A DNA stretch of 5,098 nucleotides from Thermoplasmata archaeon (GTDB lineage Archaea > Thermoplasmatota > Thermoplasmata > Thermoplasmatales > Thermoplasmataceae): positions 1 through 5,098 of the forward strand of contig JAKBGP010000169.1 in assembly GCA_021833045.1 (NCBI GenBank), written 5' to 3'. The translations under genes and the position numbers were made by a program. Shown piece after piece: positions 1 through 5,098 of the stretch. Each line of letters opens with the position of its first letter. Position 1 is the first letter of the stretch. Below the pieces are notes generated by a model. That model had not been told where the DNA came from. It worked only from the letters and a program-made list of their open reading frames with translations, and did no database searches.

Positions 1-1
1 A

Positions 2-184
2 GCAATTGATGGAGTTACCCTTAACAGGCAAATTTCTGCAGATCAGCCTATATACGTAGACATAACTGAAGATGTAGTAAAAAAACTTAAGGAAAGATCA
101 CTGGACGAAAAAACGATGGAAACGCTGGAAGAAATTATTAAAATAAAGAGAAAAGAGAATATTTTCTGGGGAACGAGAGTATAG
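2..184 (+). CDS. C-terminal end of an unrecognised protein (5' end outside window)
   Basis: An open frame enters from the left edge and ends at a TAG at 182-184, giving the last 60 residues of a protein. The tail has a short beta-like stretch (QPIYVDITEDVV), then a strongly charged segment rich in Lys and Glu (KKLKERSLDEKTMETLEEII, KIKRKEN) that should form amphipathic helix, and it ends in the aromatic/basic NIFWGTRV. There is no membrane segment and no motif that I can tie to a family, so I assign no function. Codon use (AGA, AAA, ATA, GAA) matches the other genes, which supports real coding. It converges on the exchanger-like gene across a 115-nt spacer, so it belongs to a different transcription unit from everything else in the window. 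Confidence 0.72.
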   Translation, partial: AIDGVTLNRQISADQPIYVDITEDVVKKLKERSLDEKTMETLEEIIKIKRKENIFWGTRV

Positions 185-299
185 GATTCATGCACAGGAC
201 TGCTGCTGAATATTTAGGTAATATTTTAGATCAATCCACTATAGATTCGTAAACTCATAAGTTAGAAATTTTGGGGTCTTGTAGAAGCATGAATCAGAT
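185..299. other. Convergent intergenic spacer with a 9-bp inverted repeat at its edges
   Basis: This 115-nt spacer lies between two genes that end towards each other, so both transcripts must stop here. It is A+T-rich, with a T-rich stretch around 207-224 (two copies of AATATTT) that could help terminate the plus-strand transcript, because archaeal termination needs only U-rich RNA. On the minus strand no run longer than four T is seen. GATTCATGC at 185-193 and GCATGAATC at 287-295 are exact inverted copies just inside the two stop codons. I see no gene, tRNA or promoter here. Confidence 0.5.
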
Positions 300-1208
300 T
301 TATAAGAAAATTAAAATGATCGTAATAATCAGGATGGCGACACTACCAGAAATAGTAATATTGTCATAGGCTGGAGTATAATTATAGACAAAAGCGAGTA
401 AGGGTAGCAGAATTCCTCCTTTTATAACAGTACTGCCAGTTATAATCCCTGCAACACTCTTTGAATCATTTCTCTTTATAGAACTCTTTATGACCACTAT
501 CTCAGGAATTGAGCCTAAAATACCTGGTATAATATATCCTGAGTTGACCTCTCCTATATTCAAATCGATCCCCATGGAAGCTGTGCCCCGCGATAGGTAG
601 AGTGAAAAAACTAATATGCTAACTACAAAGATGATAAGTTCCAGAATATTGGTCCCAATAACCTGTTTTTCTTTCTTATCAACTTTCACTTCCCTAATTC
701 TTTCTTTACTGCTAAGATAATAAAATGCGAAAAACGAAATACCTATAGTTGCAATGGTTAAAAGTAATATTACCGGAACTTCTTCCATATGAAGTACTAC
801 TAGGAGAAGAATATAAACTGGGGCTATTAATAAAAAGGGAGCGTATCTTTTTTCAATCTTAGTTCTGGAAAATTTTAGAATAACAAGAAAAATCAACAGG
901 GTAACAACAATGGATCCTACAAGTGTTCCTATGGATATGCCTGGATATCCTTCTGCAATAGAGCTAGCCGATACAGCAATTTCATCAAAACTTGTTAGAA
1001 ATGAAAAGAGTGTTAGTCCATAAAACAAACCCGGTTTCCTTCCAGTGATCTTTTCAATCTCTTCGTATAATTCATCAGAACTCATGTCGAGTCCAAAAAT
1101 TATTGCAATAATGAAAATTATAATAATTACTGGCTCCCGGGTAAAAAAAACGATAGAACCAGCAATAAGTAATACAGCTAAAATTAAGAAATTTTGTTTA
1201 CGGTTCAT
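300..1208 (-). CDS. Divergent sodium/calcium exchanger (CaCA) family membrane protein
   Basis: A 302-residue, very hydrophobic protein with about ten predicted membrane segments (roughly 6-22, 26-42, 62-86, 92-112, 122-140, 144-165, 187-206, 222-246, 251-277, 285-302). A charged loop at 166-183 splits it into halves, the plan and size of CaCA exchangers such as NCX_Mj. Alpha-repeat 1 runs from TSFDE (Glu76) to GTLVGS (Ser99). Alpha-repeat 2 runs from GSIPE (Glu236) to GIITGS (Ser259). The Glu-to-Ser distance is 23 in both, as in NCX_Mj (E54/S77 and E213/S236). The positions matching Asn81 and Asp240 are Thr103 and Lys263, so ordinary Na+/Ca2+ exchange is doubtful; another cation or H+ coupling is possible. 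The gene starts 8 nt after the speD stop, without an obvious Shine-Dalgarno sequence, so it is probably co-transcribed and perhaps translationally coupled to speD. Family membership is fairly sure; substrate and direction are unknown. Confidence 0.83.
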   Translation of the reverse strand: MNRKQNFLILAVLLIAGSIVFFTREPVIIIIFIIAIIFGLDMSSDELYEEIEKITGRKPGLFYGLTLFSFLTSFDEIAVSASSIAEGYPGISIGTLVGSIVVTLLIFLVILKFSRTKIEKRYAPFLLIAPVYILLLVVLHMEEVPVILLLTIATIGISFFAFYYLSSKERIREVKVDKKEKQVIGTNILELIIFVVSILVFSLYLSRGTASMGIDLNIGEVNSGYIIPGILGSIPEIVVIKSSIKRNDSKSVAGIITGSTVIKGGILLPLLAFVYNYTPAYDNITISGSVAILIITIILIFL

Positions 1209-1216
1209 TACTAGCT

Positions 1217-1612
1217 TTAAACAAACTGAGTTGCAGCTGGCTGGGGTGCATTACTTAATGACACTTTTGAACCCCGCTCGTGCTTTACGAACTGAACTTC
1301 TTTAGGATTCAACTTTTCCTTAATGTATTGAAAAGCTATATCTGCCTTTTCTGGGTCTCCACATGTAAATAGATCCAGCGCAATCATACCATACTCTGGC
1401 CAGGTATGGAATGATATATGAGATTCAGCTAGTAAAACGATACCGCTTGCACCTACTGGTTCAAATTGATAGTAATCCGATGAAATTTTTGTGAGGTTTC
1501 CAACCCTGATGGACCTCTCAATTATCTCCATCAAATTCTCTTTTCGCTCCAGAAGCTCTGGTTCTATACCATACATGTCTGCTAGAATATGAATTCCCAC
1601 GGCCACCTTCAT
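1217..1612 (-). CDS. speD: S-adenosylmethionine decarboxylase proenzyme (pyruvoyl type, SpeD)
   Basis: The 131-residue protein is the size of the small bacterial/archaeal class of AdoMet decarboxylases. The proenzyme cuts itself within LLAESHISFHTWPE, between Glu63 and Ser64; Ser64 becomes the pyruvoyl group of the alpha chain. His69 (in FHTWPEYG) and Cys84 (in LFTCGDP) match the processing and proton-donor residues His68 and Cys83 of the Thermotoga maritima enzyme, and Ser56 (in GASG) matches Ser55. The cytosolic enzyme yields decarboxylated AdoMet, the aminopropyl donor for spermidine and longer polyamines. ATG 1612 follows a GGAGG (1620-1616) with only 3 nt between; the GTG at codon 3 would have better spacing, but the ATG gives the usual short lead before the conserved Gly-x-His. 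The gene begins 160 nt after the regulator stop and is followed within 8 nt by the exchanger-like gene. Some archaeal SpeD homologues decarboxylate arginine instead, so the substrate is likely but not certain. Confidence 0.95.
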   Translation of the reverse strand: MKVAVGIHILADMYGIEPELLERKENLMEIIERSIRVGNLTKISSDYYQFEPVGASGIVLLAESHISFHTWPEYGMIALDLFTCGDPEKADIAFQYIKEKLNPKEVQFVKHERGSKVSLSNAPQPAATQFV

Positions 1613-1625
1613 CGTCCTCCATCAT
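1613..1625 (-). promoter_or_regulatory. Shine-Dalgarno sequence of speD
   Basis: Read on the minus strand, ATGGAGGACG directly precedes the speD ATG. GGAGG (1620-1616) is a full match to the archaeal anti-Shine-Dalgarno core and is the strongest such site in the window. Its 3-nt distance to ATG is short. The two ATGs further upstream (1625-1623 and 1622-1620) are out of frame with speD. Confidence 0.7.
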
Positions 1626-1660
1626 TGCACCTCTTTGTGTATGAACTAGTCATAATTTCT

Positions 1661-1674
1661 TATTATTTAAATAT
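1661..1674 (-). promoter_or_regulatory. Candidate TATA box for the speD operon
   Basis: The minus strand reads ATATTTAAATAATA here, close to the archaeal TATA consensus. Its centre is about 56 nt before the speD ATG, which would start transcription near 1642 and leave a leader of about 30 nt holding the GGAGG site. A second A+T box lies upstream at about 1692-1703 (TTTAAAAAAG on the minus strand) and could be an alternative. The 160-nt gap after the regulator gene supports a separate promoter for speD, but read-through from the regulator cannot be excluded. Confidence 0.45.
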
Positions 1675-1706
1675 TGATACATGTTGATCCACTTTTTTAA
1701 ATTCAT

Positions 1707-1726
1707 CATAGTGAATAAAAACTATG
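1707..1726 (-). other. T-run and small hairpin after the regulator gene; possible terminator
   Basis: About 50 nt past the regulator stop the minus strand reads CATAGTTTTTATTCACTATG. It has an exact 6-bp inverted repeat (CATAGT/ACTATG) around an 8-nt loop, and a run of five T overlapping the arm and loop. A U-run alone can end archaeal transcription, so this may separate the regulator and speD transcripts. The stem is short and the T-run is not behind it, so this is weak. Confidence 0.25.
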
Positions 1727-1772
1727 GACAACTAACCTTTGTTCGAATATTTTGACTAATATACTTTCAATA

Positions 1773-2555
1773 TTATATTTTAAAGGTTGTAAGATTCGTT
1801 TTCACATTGGGAAATTTTTCCTTGAGTGCAGAAAATTCCTCAAAATTTAGGTTAAGGGATTCAGCGGTTGTGTATATCTTTGAGTCTAGTCCTCTATTTG
1901 CGCAATCAAAGGCTCCGGCAAGAGGTGCGAATATGTTCACGTCAATCTCACTGGAAAGTATGGAATAGGCACCTTCTCCCATTACAAATATCCTGAAATT
2001 CTCTCTCTCGGTTTCTACTAATTTTATTATTCTATCTCTGATTATTTCGGAGTTGTTCTCATTTAGATTCTCTATAGTCTCTATCCATACTGTCCCAAAA
2101 TTAATGTTTATTATACCCTTTATGTCCCTTATTCTCAGCTTATTTCCTGCCTTTGCACTTTCGACGGCAATGGCTTCTGCCTCATTATTTTTGTTTTGTT
2201 TACTTGCGTGCAGAAACCCTCCATCCATATGAAGGTAGACAATTTCTCCGACTTTGAAATTATTGTCACTAATGCACTCCCAGTCAGTTGATTTAAAAAT
2301 GATGTCAGTCCCCTCAACAACAAAACCTTTTAACAATTTCATCACAGAACTCAGGTATTCATATCCCTTAGGTGTGATCTTAAAGTCTTCAAGAAACCCT
2401 TTTTCTTTCATAGTAGTTATATAATATCTTACGCCCTGGAGTGTAATTCCAAGATCTTTTGCCATTAGAGTGAGGTTCGTTTCCCCTTTCAAGATTTTTA
2501 TGAATAAAGATACCTCATTCACATTAATATCCTTCAAGGAGATCGATGAATCCAT
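1773..2555 (-). CDS. Archaeal winged-helix transcriptional regulator (DUF7839-like)
   Basis: The 260-residue soluble protein has three parts. Residues 13-72 form a winged helix-turn-helix: helices at NEVSLFIKILKG and LTLMAKDLGI, a recognition helix at TLQGVRYYITTMKEKGFL, and a wing at FKITPKGYEYL. Residues 80-160 look beta-rich (GEIVYLHMDGGFLHAS, KGIININFGTVWIETI). Residues 186-256 look alpha/beta (FRIFVMGEGAYSIL, then AGAFDCANRGLDSKIYTT). From memory this plan matches archaeal regulators now labelled DUF7839, whose ligand I do not know; that family name is recall, not a search. The C-terminal half probably senses a small molecule, by analogy with other wHTH-plus-domain regulators. The ATG at 2555 has only a weak AAGGT 2 nt away. 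The gene is divergent from PEP carboxykinase and upstream of speD on the same strand, so either could be a target, besides itself. Confidence 0.8.
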   Translation of the reverse strand: MDSSISLKDINVNEVSLFIKILKGETNLTLMAKDLGITLQGVRYYITTMKEKGFLEDFKITPKGYEYLSSVMKLLKGFVVEGTDIIFKSTDWECISDNNFKVGEIVYLHMDGGFLHASKQNKNNEAEAIAVESAKAGNKLRIRDIKGIININFGTVWIETIENLNENNSEIIRDRIIKLVETERENFRIFVMGEGAYSILSSEIDVNIFAPLAGAFDCANRGLDSKIYTTAESLNLNFEEFSALKEKFPNVKTNLTTFKI

Positions 2556-2576
2556 CGACCTTAATGGATCTCATTG

Positions 2577-2588
2577 TATTAAAATATT
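2577..2588 (-). promoter_or_regulatory. Candidate TATA box for the regulator gene
   Basis: On the minus strand AATATTTTAATA is centred about 27 nt before the regulator ATG at 2555. That distance would put the transcript start at or within a few bases of the ATG, giving a leaderless or nearly leaderless mRNA, which fits the lack of a well-spaced Shine-Dalgarno site. The palindrome at 2626-2642, read on the minus strand, is a second possible TATA box and would leave a leader of about 50 nt. Confidence 0.35.
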
Positions 2589-2625
2589 TCTTAACTCGAG
2601 ACTAAGAGGGGATTTAGATTTAATT

Positions 2626-2642
2626 CTATATATTTTATATAG
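2626..2642. repeat. 17-bp palindrome in the divergent promoter region; possible operator
   Basis: CTATATA, then TTT, then TATATAG form an exact 7-bp inverted repeat with a 3-bp spacer. It lies about 70 nt from the regulator ATG and 75 nt from the PEP carboxykinase ATG, roughly midway between the divergent genes. Such symmetry suits a dimeric winged-helix protein, so it may be the operator of the neighbouring regulator. Because it is entirely A+T apart from its ends, it could also just be a TATA element usable on either strand. No second copy is seen in the window. Confidence 0.4.
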
Positions 2643-2679
2643 AGGATATATGCAAATGACTTAATATTGGGACAAATTC

Positions 2680-2687
2680 TTTTTATA
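2680..2687 (+). promoter_or_regulatory. Candidate TATA box of the PEP carboxykinase operon
   Basis: TTTTTATA is centred near 2684. Archaeal transcription usually starts about 24-28 nt downstream, that is about 2708-2712. This lies after the GTG at 2702 and just before the ATG at 2717, so the promoter position argues for 2717 as the true start and for a very short leader. Confidence 0.5.
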
Positions 2688-2716
2688 CCTTAAAAAATGA
2701 AGTGTTAGGTTCAAAA

Positions 2717-4567
2717 ATGTTAGGGCTGGCAGAAGAAATGGAAAATCAGAAAAAAGAAATTGAAAGTTTGGTGAAAGATAGTGTGTTCTTTAGAGCGATG
2801 AGTAATTACAATACCAGTCTCATGGAAAGAACACTTAGGGATATATCAGAATACTGGGTCCTCGTAGGAAAGCCAGATATAAAAGTAATAGAAGGATACG
2901 AAGAGCAGGACGTAATTAACCATCTTGTTGAAGAAAACTTATTGATCAAAATGAATGATACTGAATATCCAAATTCCTATCTTTACCGAAGTGCACCGTT
3001 CGACGTAGCCCGATCTGAAAGGGACACATACATATGCACACGTGGTTCTCATGATGATGTGGGACCCACAAACTACTGGCTTAATACTGATGAAGCCATC
3101 GAAATAGCAAGAACAAACCTCGAAGGAGCGATGAAGGGAAAAACACTTTATATTGTACCATACTGGCTTGGACCAATAGATTCTCCTTTTGGGCAGGGTG
3201 GGATAGAGCTTACAGATAGTCTGTATGTCGTTCTAAACCTTATGAAAATAACCAGGGTAGGTAGGGTTACTGCAAAGCCAATAGCCTTGAGCAACTCATA
3301 CGTTCTTGGAATGCATGCTACAGCAGATCTTAACCCAGAAAAGAGATACATTTTGCATTTTCCAGACGAAAATGATGGAATGGGAACCGTGATAAGCTTC
3401 AATACAAATTATGGAGGAAATGCTCTGCTTAGCAAAAAATGCCATGCACTGAGAATAGCTTCTTTCAGGGCAAAGAGAGAGGGATGGATGGCTGAACATA
3501 TGATGATGATTGGAATAAGAGAACCTACTGGAAGGATGACCTATATTTCTGGGGCCTTTCCAAGTTCAAGCGGCAAAACTAATTTGTCTATGCTACAGCC
3601 TCCCGATGATTTTCTAAAGGCAGGATGGGACACCTATCTGGTAAGTGACGATATTACCTGGATGCATCCTGTAAATGGTCAACTTAGAGGAATAAATCCA
3701 GAATATGGTTTCTTCGGAGTTGCTCCGCACACGAGTTATAAAACAAATCCAAGGGCAATGGATGCAATCAAAAGAAACACTCTATTCACGAACGTTGGAA
3801 TCGACTCAAGAAAATGTCCATACTGGGAAGGTATGTCAGAGGTGCCCGAAGGTCTTATTGACTGGAGGGGGAAACCTTTTGATGGAACGGATAAGGCCGC
3901 CCATCCCAACTCCAGATTCAGCACTCCAATAAAGGAATACAGAAATCTGTCTCCTGACTATGAAAACCCAAATGGAGCACCAGTAAGTGCTTTCCTTTTC
4001 GGAGGAAGGAGAAGTGATCTTATGCCACTTATAATGGAAGCCAGAAGCTGGGATGAAGGCGTCCTCTTTGGCGCAATGCAGAGGGTAGAGACTACTGCGG
4101 CTGCAATCGGAAAGGTTGGAGAGTTACGAAATGACCCAATGGCAATGAGACCATTCATGCCCTATAACATGGGAGATTATTTCAAATATTATCTAGAAAT
4201 GGGAAAGAAACTTGAAAAACCACCTCGGATATACAATGTTAACTGGTTCAGAAAAAATGAAAGTGGGGGATTTTTATGGCCAGGATACAGCCAAAACATG
4301 TACGTGGTAAAATGGATACTGGGAAGGGTAAATGGAGAAATAACAGACGCTGTTGAAACTCCTATGGGTTATGTACCTTCACTGGATTCATTCGATTATG
4401 GAACGATAGATAAAAACACCATGAATCAATTACTCCTTATAGATAGGAAAGGATTTCTTGAAGAACTCAAAACCGTAAAGCCATTCTTTGAATCTTTTGG
4501 AAGTCATTTTCCAGATGAACTGTGGGAGACATATTACAATGTTAAGTCCAGGCTTGAAAAGTGGTGA
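2717..4567 (+). CDS. pckG: Phosphoenolpyruvate carboxykinase (GTP)
   Basis: Cytosolic enzyme converting oxaloacetate and GTP to PEP, CO2 and GDP, the entry step of gluconeogenesis. The length, 616 residues, is normal for GTP-type PEPCK. Positions here count from Met 2717. PFGQGGIELTDS (157-168) and YGGNALLSKKCHALR (232-246) are family motifs; Lys241 and His261 match the metal ligands Lys244 and His264 of the rat enzyme. The P-loop is PSSSGKTN (282-289), the second metal/phosphate motif VSDDITW (309-315), and substrate binding HPNSRF (396-401). FGGRR (428-432) and NWFRK...FLWPGY (509-524) follow, the latter forming the guanine pocket. The P-loop has Ser285 where animal enzymes have a reactive Cys. 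A GTG at 2702 would add five residues, but the TATA box and the AGGT at 2707-2710 favour the ATG. The last 29 nt overlap lipB. Confidence 0.96.
   Translation: MLGLAEEMENQKKEIESLVKDSVFFRAMSNYNTSLMERTLRDISEYWVLVGKPDIKVIEGYEEQDVINHLVEENLLIKMNDTEYPNSYLYRSAPFDVARSERDTYICTRGSHDDVGPTNYWLNTDEAIEIARTNLEGAMKGKTLYIVPYWLGPIDSPFGQGGIELTDSLYVVLNLMKITRVGRVTAKPIALSNSYVLGMHATADLNPEKRYILHFPDENDGMGTVISFNTNYGGNALLSKKCHALRIASFRAKREGWMAEHMMMIGIREPTGRMTYISGAFPSSSGKTNLSMLQPPDDFLKAGWDTYLVSDDITWMHPVNGQLRGINPEYGFFGVAPHTSYKTNPRAMDAIKRNTLFTNVGIDSRKCPYWEGMSEVPEGLIDWRGKPFDGTDKAAHPNSRFSTPIKEYRNLSPDYENPNGAPVSAFLFGGRRSDLMPLIMEARSWDEGVLFGAMQRVETTAAAIGKVGELRNDPMAMRPFMPYNMGDYFKYYLEMGKKLEKPPRIYNVNWFRKNESGGFLWPGYSQNMYVVKWILGRVNGEITDAVETPMGYVPSLDSFDYGTIDKNTMNQLLLIDRKGFLEELKTVKPFFESFGSHFPDELWETYYNVKSRLEKW
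4524..4528 (+). promoter_or_regulatory. Shine-Dalgarno-like site supporting the lipB start
   Basis: GGGAG lies 10 nt before the ATG at 4539, inside the end of the PEP carboxykinase gene. It is the best ribosome-site match for an in-frame lipB start codon. GGTGA at 4563-4567 also resembles a site, but no ATG, GTG or TTG in the lipB frame follows it at a usable distance. Confidence 0.4.
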
Positions 4568-5098
4568 AATAAACAGAAAAGTAGAGTTTTCAATTTATCA
4601 AACTTTCCCTTATCTAGAAGCTCTGGCTTTTCAGAGAAAAATCAACAGCGAAATGATAAATGGCTCGGGTAGGGAATCCATAATTATATGTGAGCATGAG
4701 CCTGTTTATACCTGTGGTATTCATCAGGATGGGAACACAACAAATCTGGAAGGAGTTCATTTTATAGAAAGAGGGGGTGGAATAACCTATCATGGACCTG
4801 GACAGATCACTGCGTATTTCATGATCAACCTTAACCAGAGGGGAATAAATATTCTTGACCTGATTAACTTTGTTCATGAAGTAGAAATCCAGTACCTGGA
4901 GCAGCATGGAATAGTTGCACATTCCAGACTTAAGAAGGAAACTGGAGTGTGGGTTGGAAATCATAAAATCTCTTCTACAGGTTTTGCGCTTAAGGGTGGG
5001 TTTACACTTCATGGCATCGGGCTAAACGTTAACACAGATCTTCAAAAATTCAGTCTCATTAATCCATGTGGCTTCGACTGGTCAGTGATGACATCGGT
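4539..5098 (+). CDS. lipB: Octanoyltransferase LipB (3' end outside window)
   Basis: LipB moves the octanoyl group from octanoyl-acyl carrier protein to the lipoyl domains of 2-oxoacid dehydrogenases or the glycine-cleavage H protein; lipoyl synthase then inserts sulfur. The frame gives 186 complete codons with no stop before the right edge, probably lacking a few tens of C-terminal residues (E. coli LipB has 213). The signature RGGGITYHGPGQ is at 78-89, with HKISSTGFAL at 142-151 and LHGIGLNVNTDL at 157-168. Lys143 and Cys177 (in NPCGF) match the catalytic Lys135 and Cys169 of E. coli at the identical spacing of 34, and both are intact. I chose ATG 4539, which overlaps the PEP carboxykinase gene by 29 nt; TTG 4554 is an alternative and would shorten the N-terminus by five residues. 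The overlap indicates one transcript and probable translational coupling. The acyl donor in an archaeon that makes few fatty acids is an open question. Confidence 0.93.
   Translation, partial: MLSPGLKSGEINRKVEFSIYQTFPYLEALAFQRKINSEMINGSGRESIIICEHEPVYTCGIHQDGNTTNLEGVHFIERGGGITYHGPGQITAYFMINLNQRGINILDLINFVHEVEIQYLEQHGIVAHSRLKKETGVWVGNHKISSTGFALKGGFTLHGIGLNVNTDLQKFSLINPCGFDWSVMTS

Noticed and set aside
1041..1056. ATGAACTAGTCAT-like near-palindrome, noted in the speD leader (about 1641-1653), considered as an operator
   Set aside because: The symmetry is broken by one base and it falls inside the predicted leader; it is not distinguishable from chance.
1045..1305. Plus-strand open frame of 86 codons
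   Set aside because: It lies antisense across the exchanger-like gene and the end of speD, has low-complexity Ile/Lys content and no recognisable domain, so it is a shadow of the real genes.
2135..2323. Second minus-strand frame inside the regulator gene
   Set aside because: It is wholly inside the well-supported regulator in another frame and shows no family features.
2470..2664. Plus-strand frame of 64 codons over the regulator start and the divergent spacer
   Set aside because: It is antisense to the regulator N-terminus, has no good ribosome site at its start, and resembles no protein.
2642..2664. Mini-frame ATG CAA ATG ACT TAA behind a GAGG, as a possible leader peptide of PEP carboxykinase
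   Set aside because: It lies upstream of the most likely TATA box (2680-2687), so it would not be in the mRNA; four codons with no attenuator-like structure are not convincing.
3148..4158. Several antisense and out-of-frame open frames within PEP carboxykinase
   Set aside because: They overlap a complete, motif-rich gene and show only the complement of its codon pattern.
4614..5012. Minus-strand frame of 132 codons
   Set aside because: It is antisense to lipB, whose catalytic motifs are intact in the plus frame.
1..5098. CRISPR array, insertion sequence, toxin-antitoxin, tRNA or other RNA gene
   Set aside because: No spaced direct repeats, transposase, target-site duplication, or cloverleaf-like sequence was seen; almost all of the window is accounted for by six metabolic, regulatory or transport genes and three short spacers.

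Overview
The window looks like chromosomal DNA of an archaeon, most likely from the Thermoplasmata/Thermoplasmatales. This rests on A+T-rich DNA with AGA/AGG and ATA codon preference, archaeal TATA-like boxes placed about 25 nt from start codons (including an apparently leaderless gene), a small pyruvoyl-type SpeD, a GTP-type PEP carboxykinase, and a winged-helix regulator of a type I associate with archaea. No database search was possible, so the lineage is an inference.

Layout from left to right. Bases 2-184 (+) hold the last 60 codons of a gene I do not recognise. Bases 185-299 are a short convergent spacer. On the minus strand, read right to left, come a winged-helix regulator (2555-1773), a 160-nt spacer with promoter-like sequence, speD (1612-1217), and 8 nt later a divergent sodium/calcium-exchanger-family membrane protein (1208-300). 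On the plus strand, diverging from the regulator across an A+T-rich spacer that contains a perfect 7-bp inverted repeat, come the GTP-dependent PEP carboxykinase gene (best start 2717, stop 4567) and an overlapping lipB (4539 to the right edge, truncated).

Three functional themes follow. First, speD and the exchanger-like protein form a tight pair, linking polyamine synthesis to membrane cation transport. Second, PEP carboxykinase opens gluconeogenesis from oxaloacetate and is co-transcribed with the octanoyltransferase that starts lipoyl-cofactor assembly for 2-oxoacid dehydrogenase and glycine-cleavage enzymes, so the operon sits at the pyruvate/PEP/TCA junction. Third, the regulator shares its promoter region with this operon and may control it, itself, or speD downstream.

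The point most worth a second look is the exchanger homologue. It keeps both alpha-repeat glutamates at the exact family spacing, but has Thr and Lys at the two other acidic/amide ion-binding positions. I found no CRISPR array, insertion sequence, tRNA or rRNA gene, and no clear mobile or defence system. The window is mostly ordinary core metabolism.
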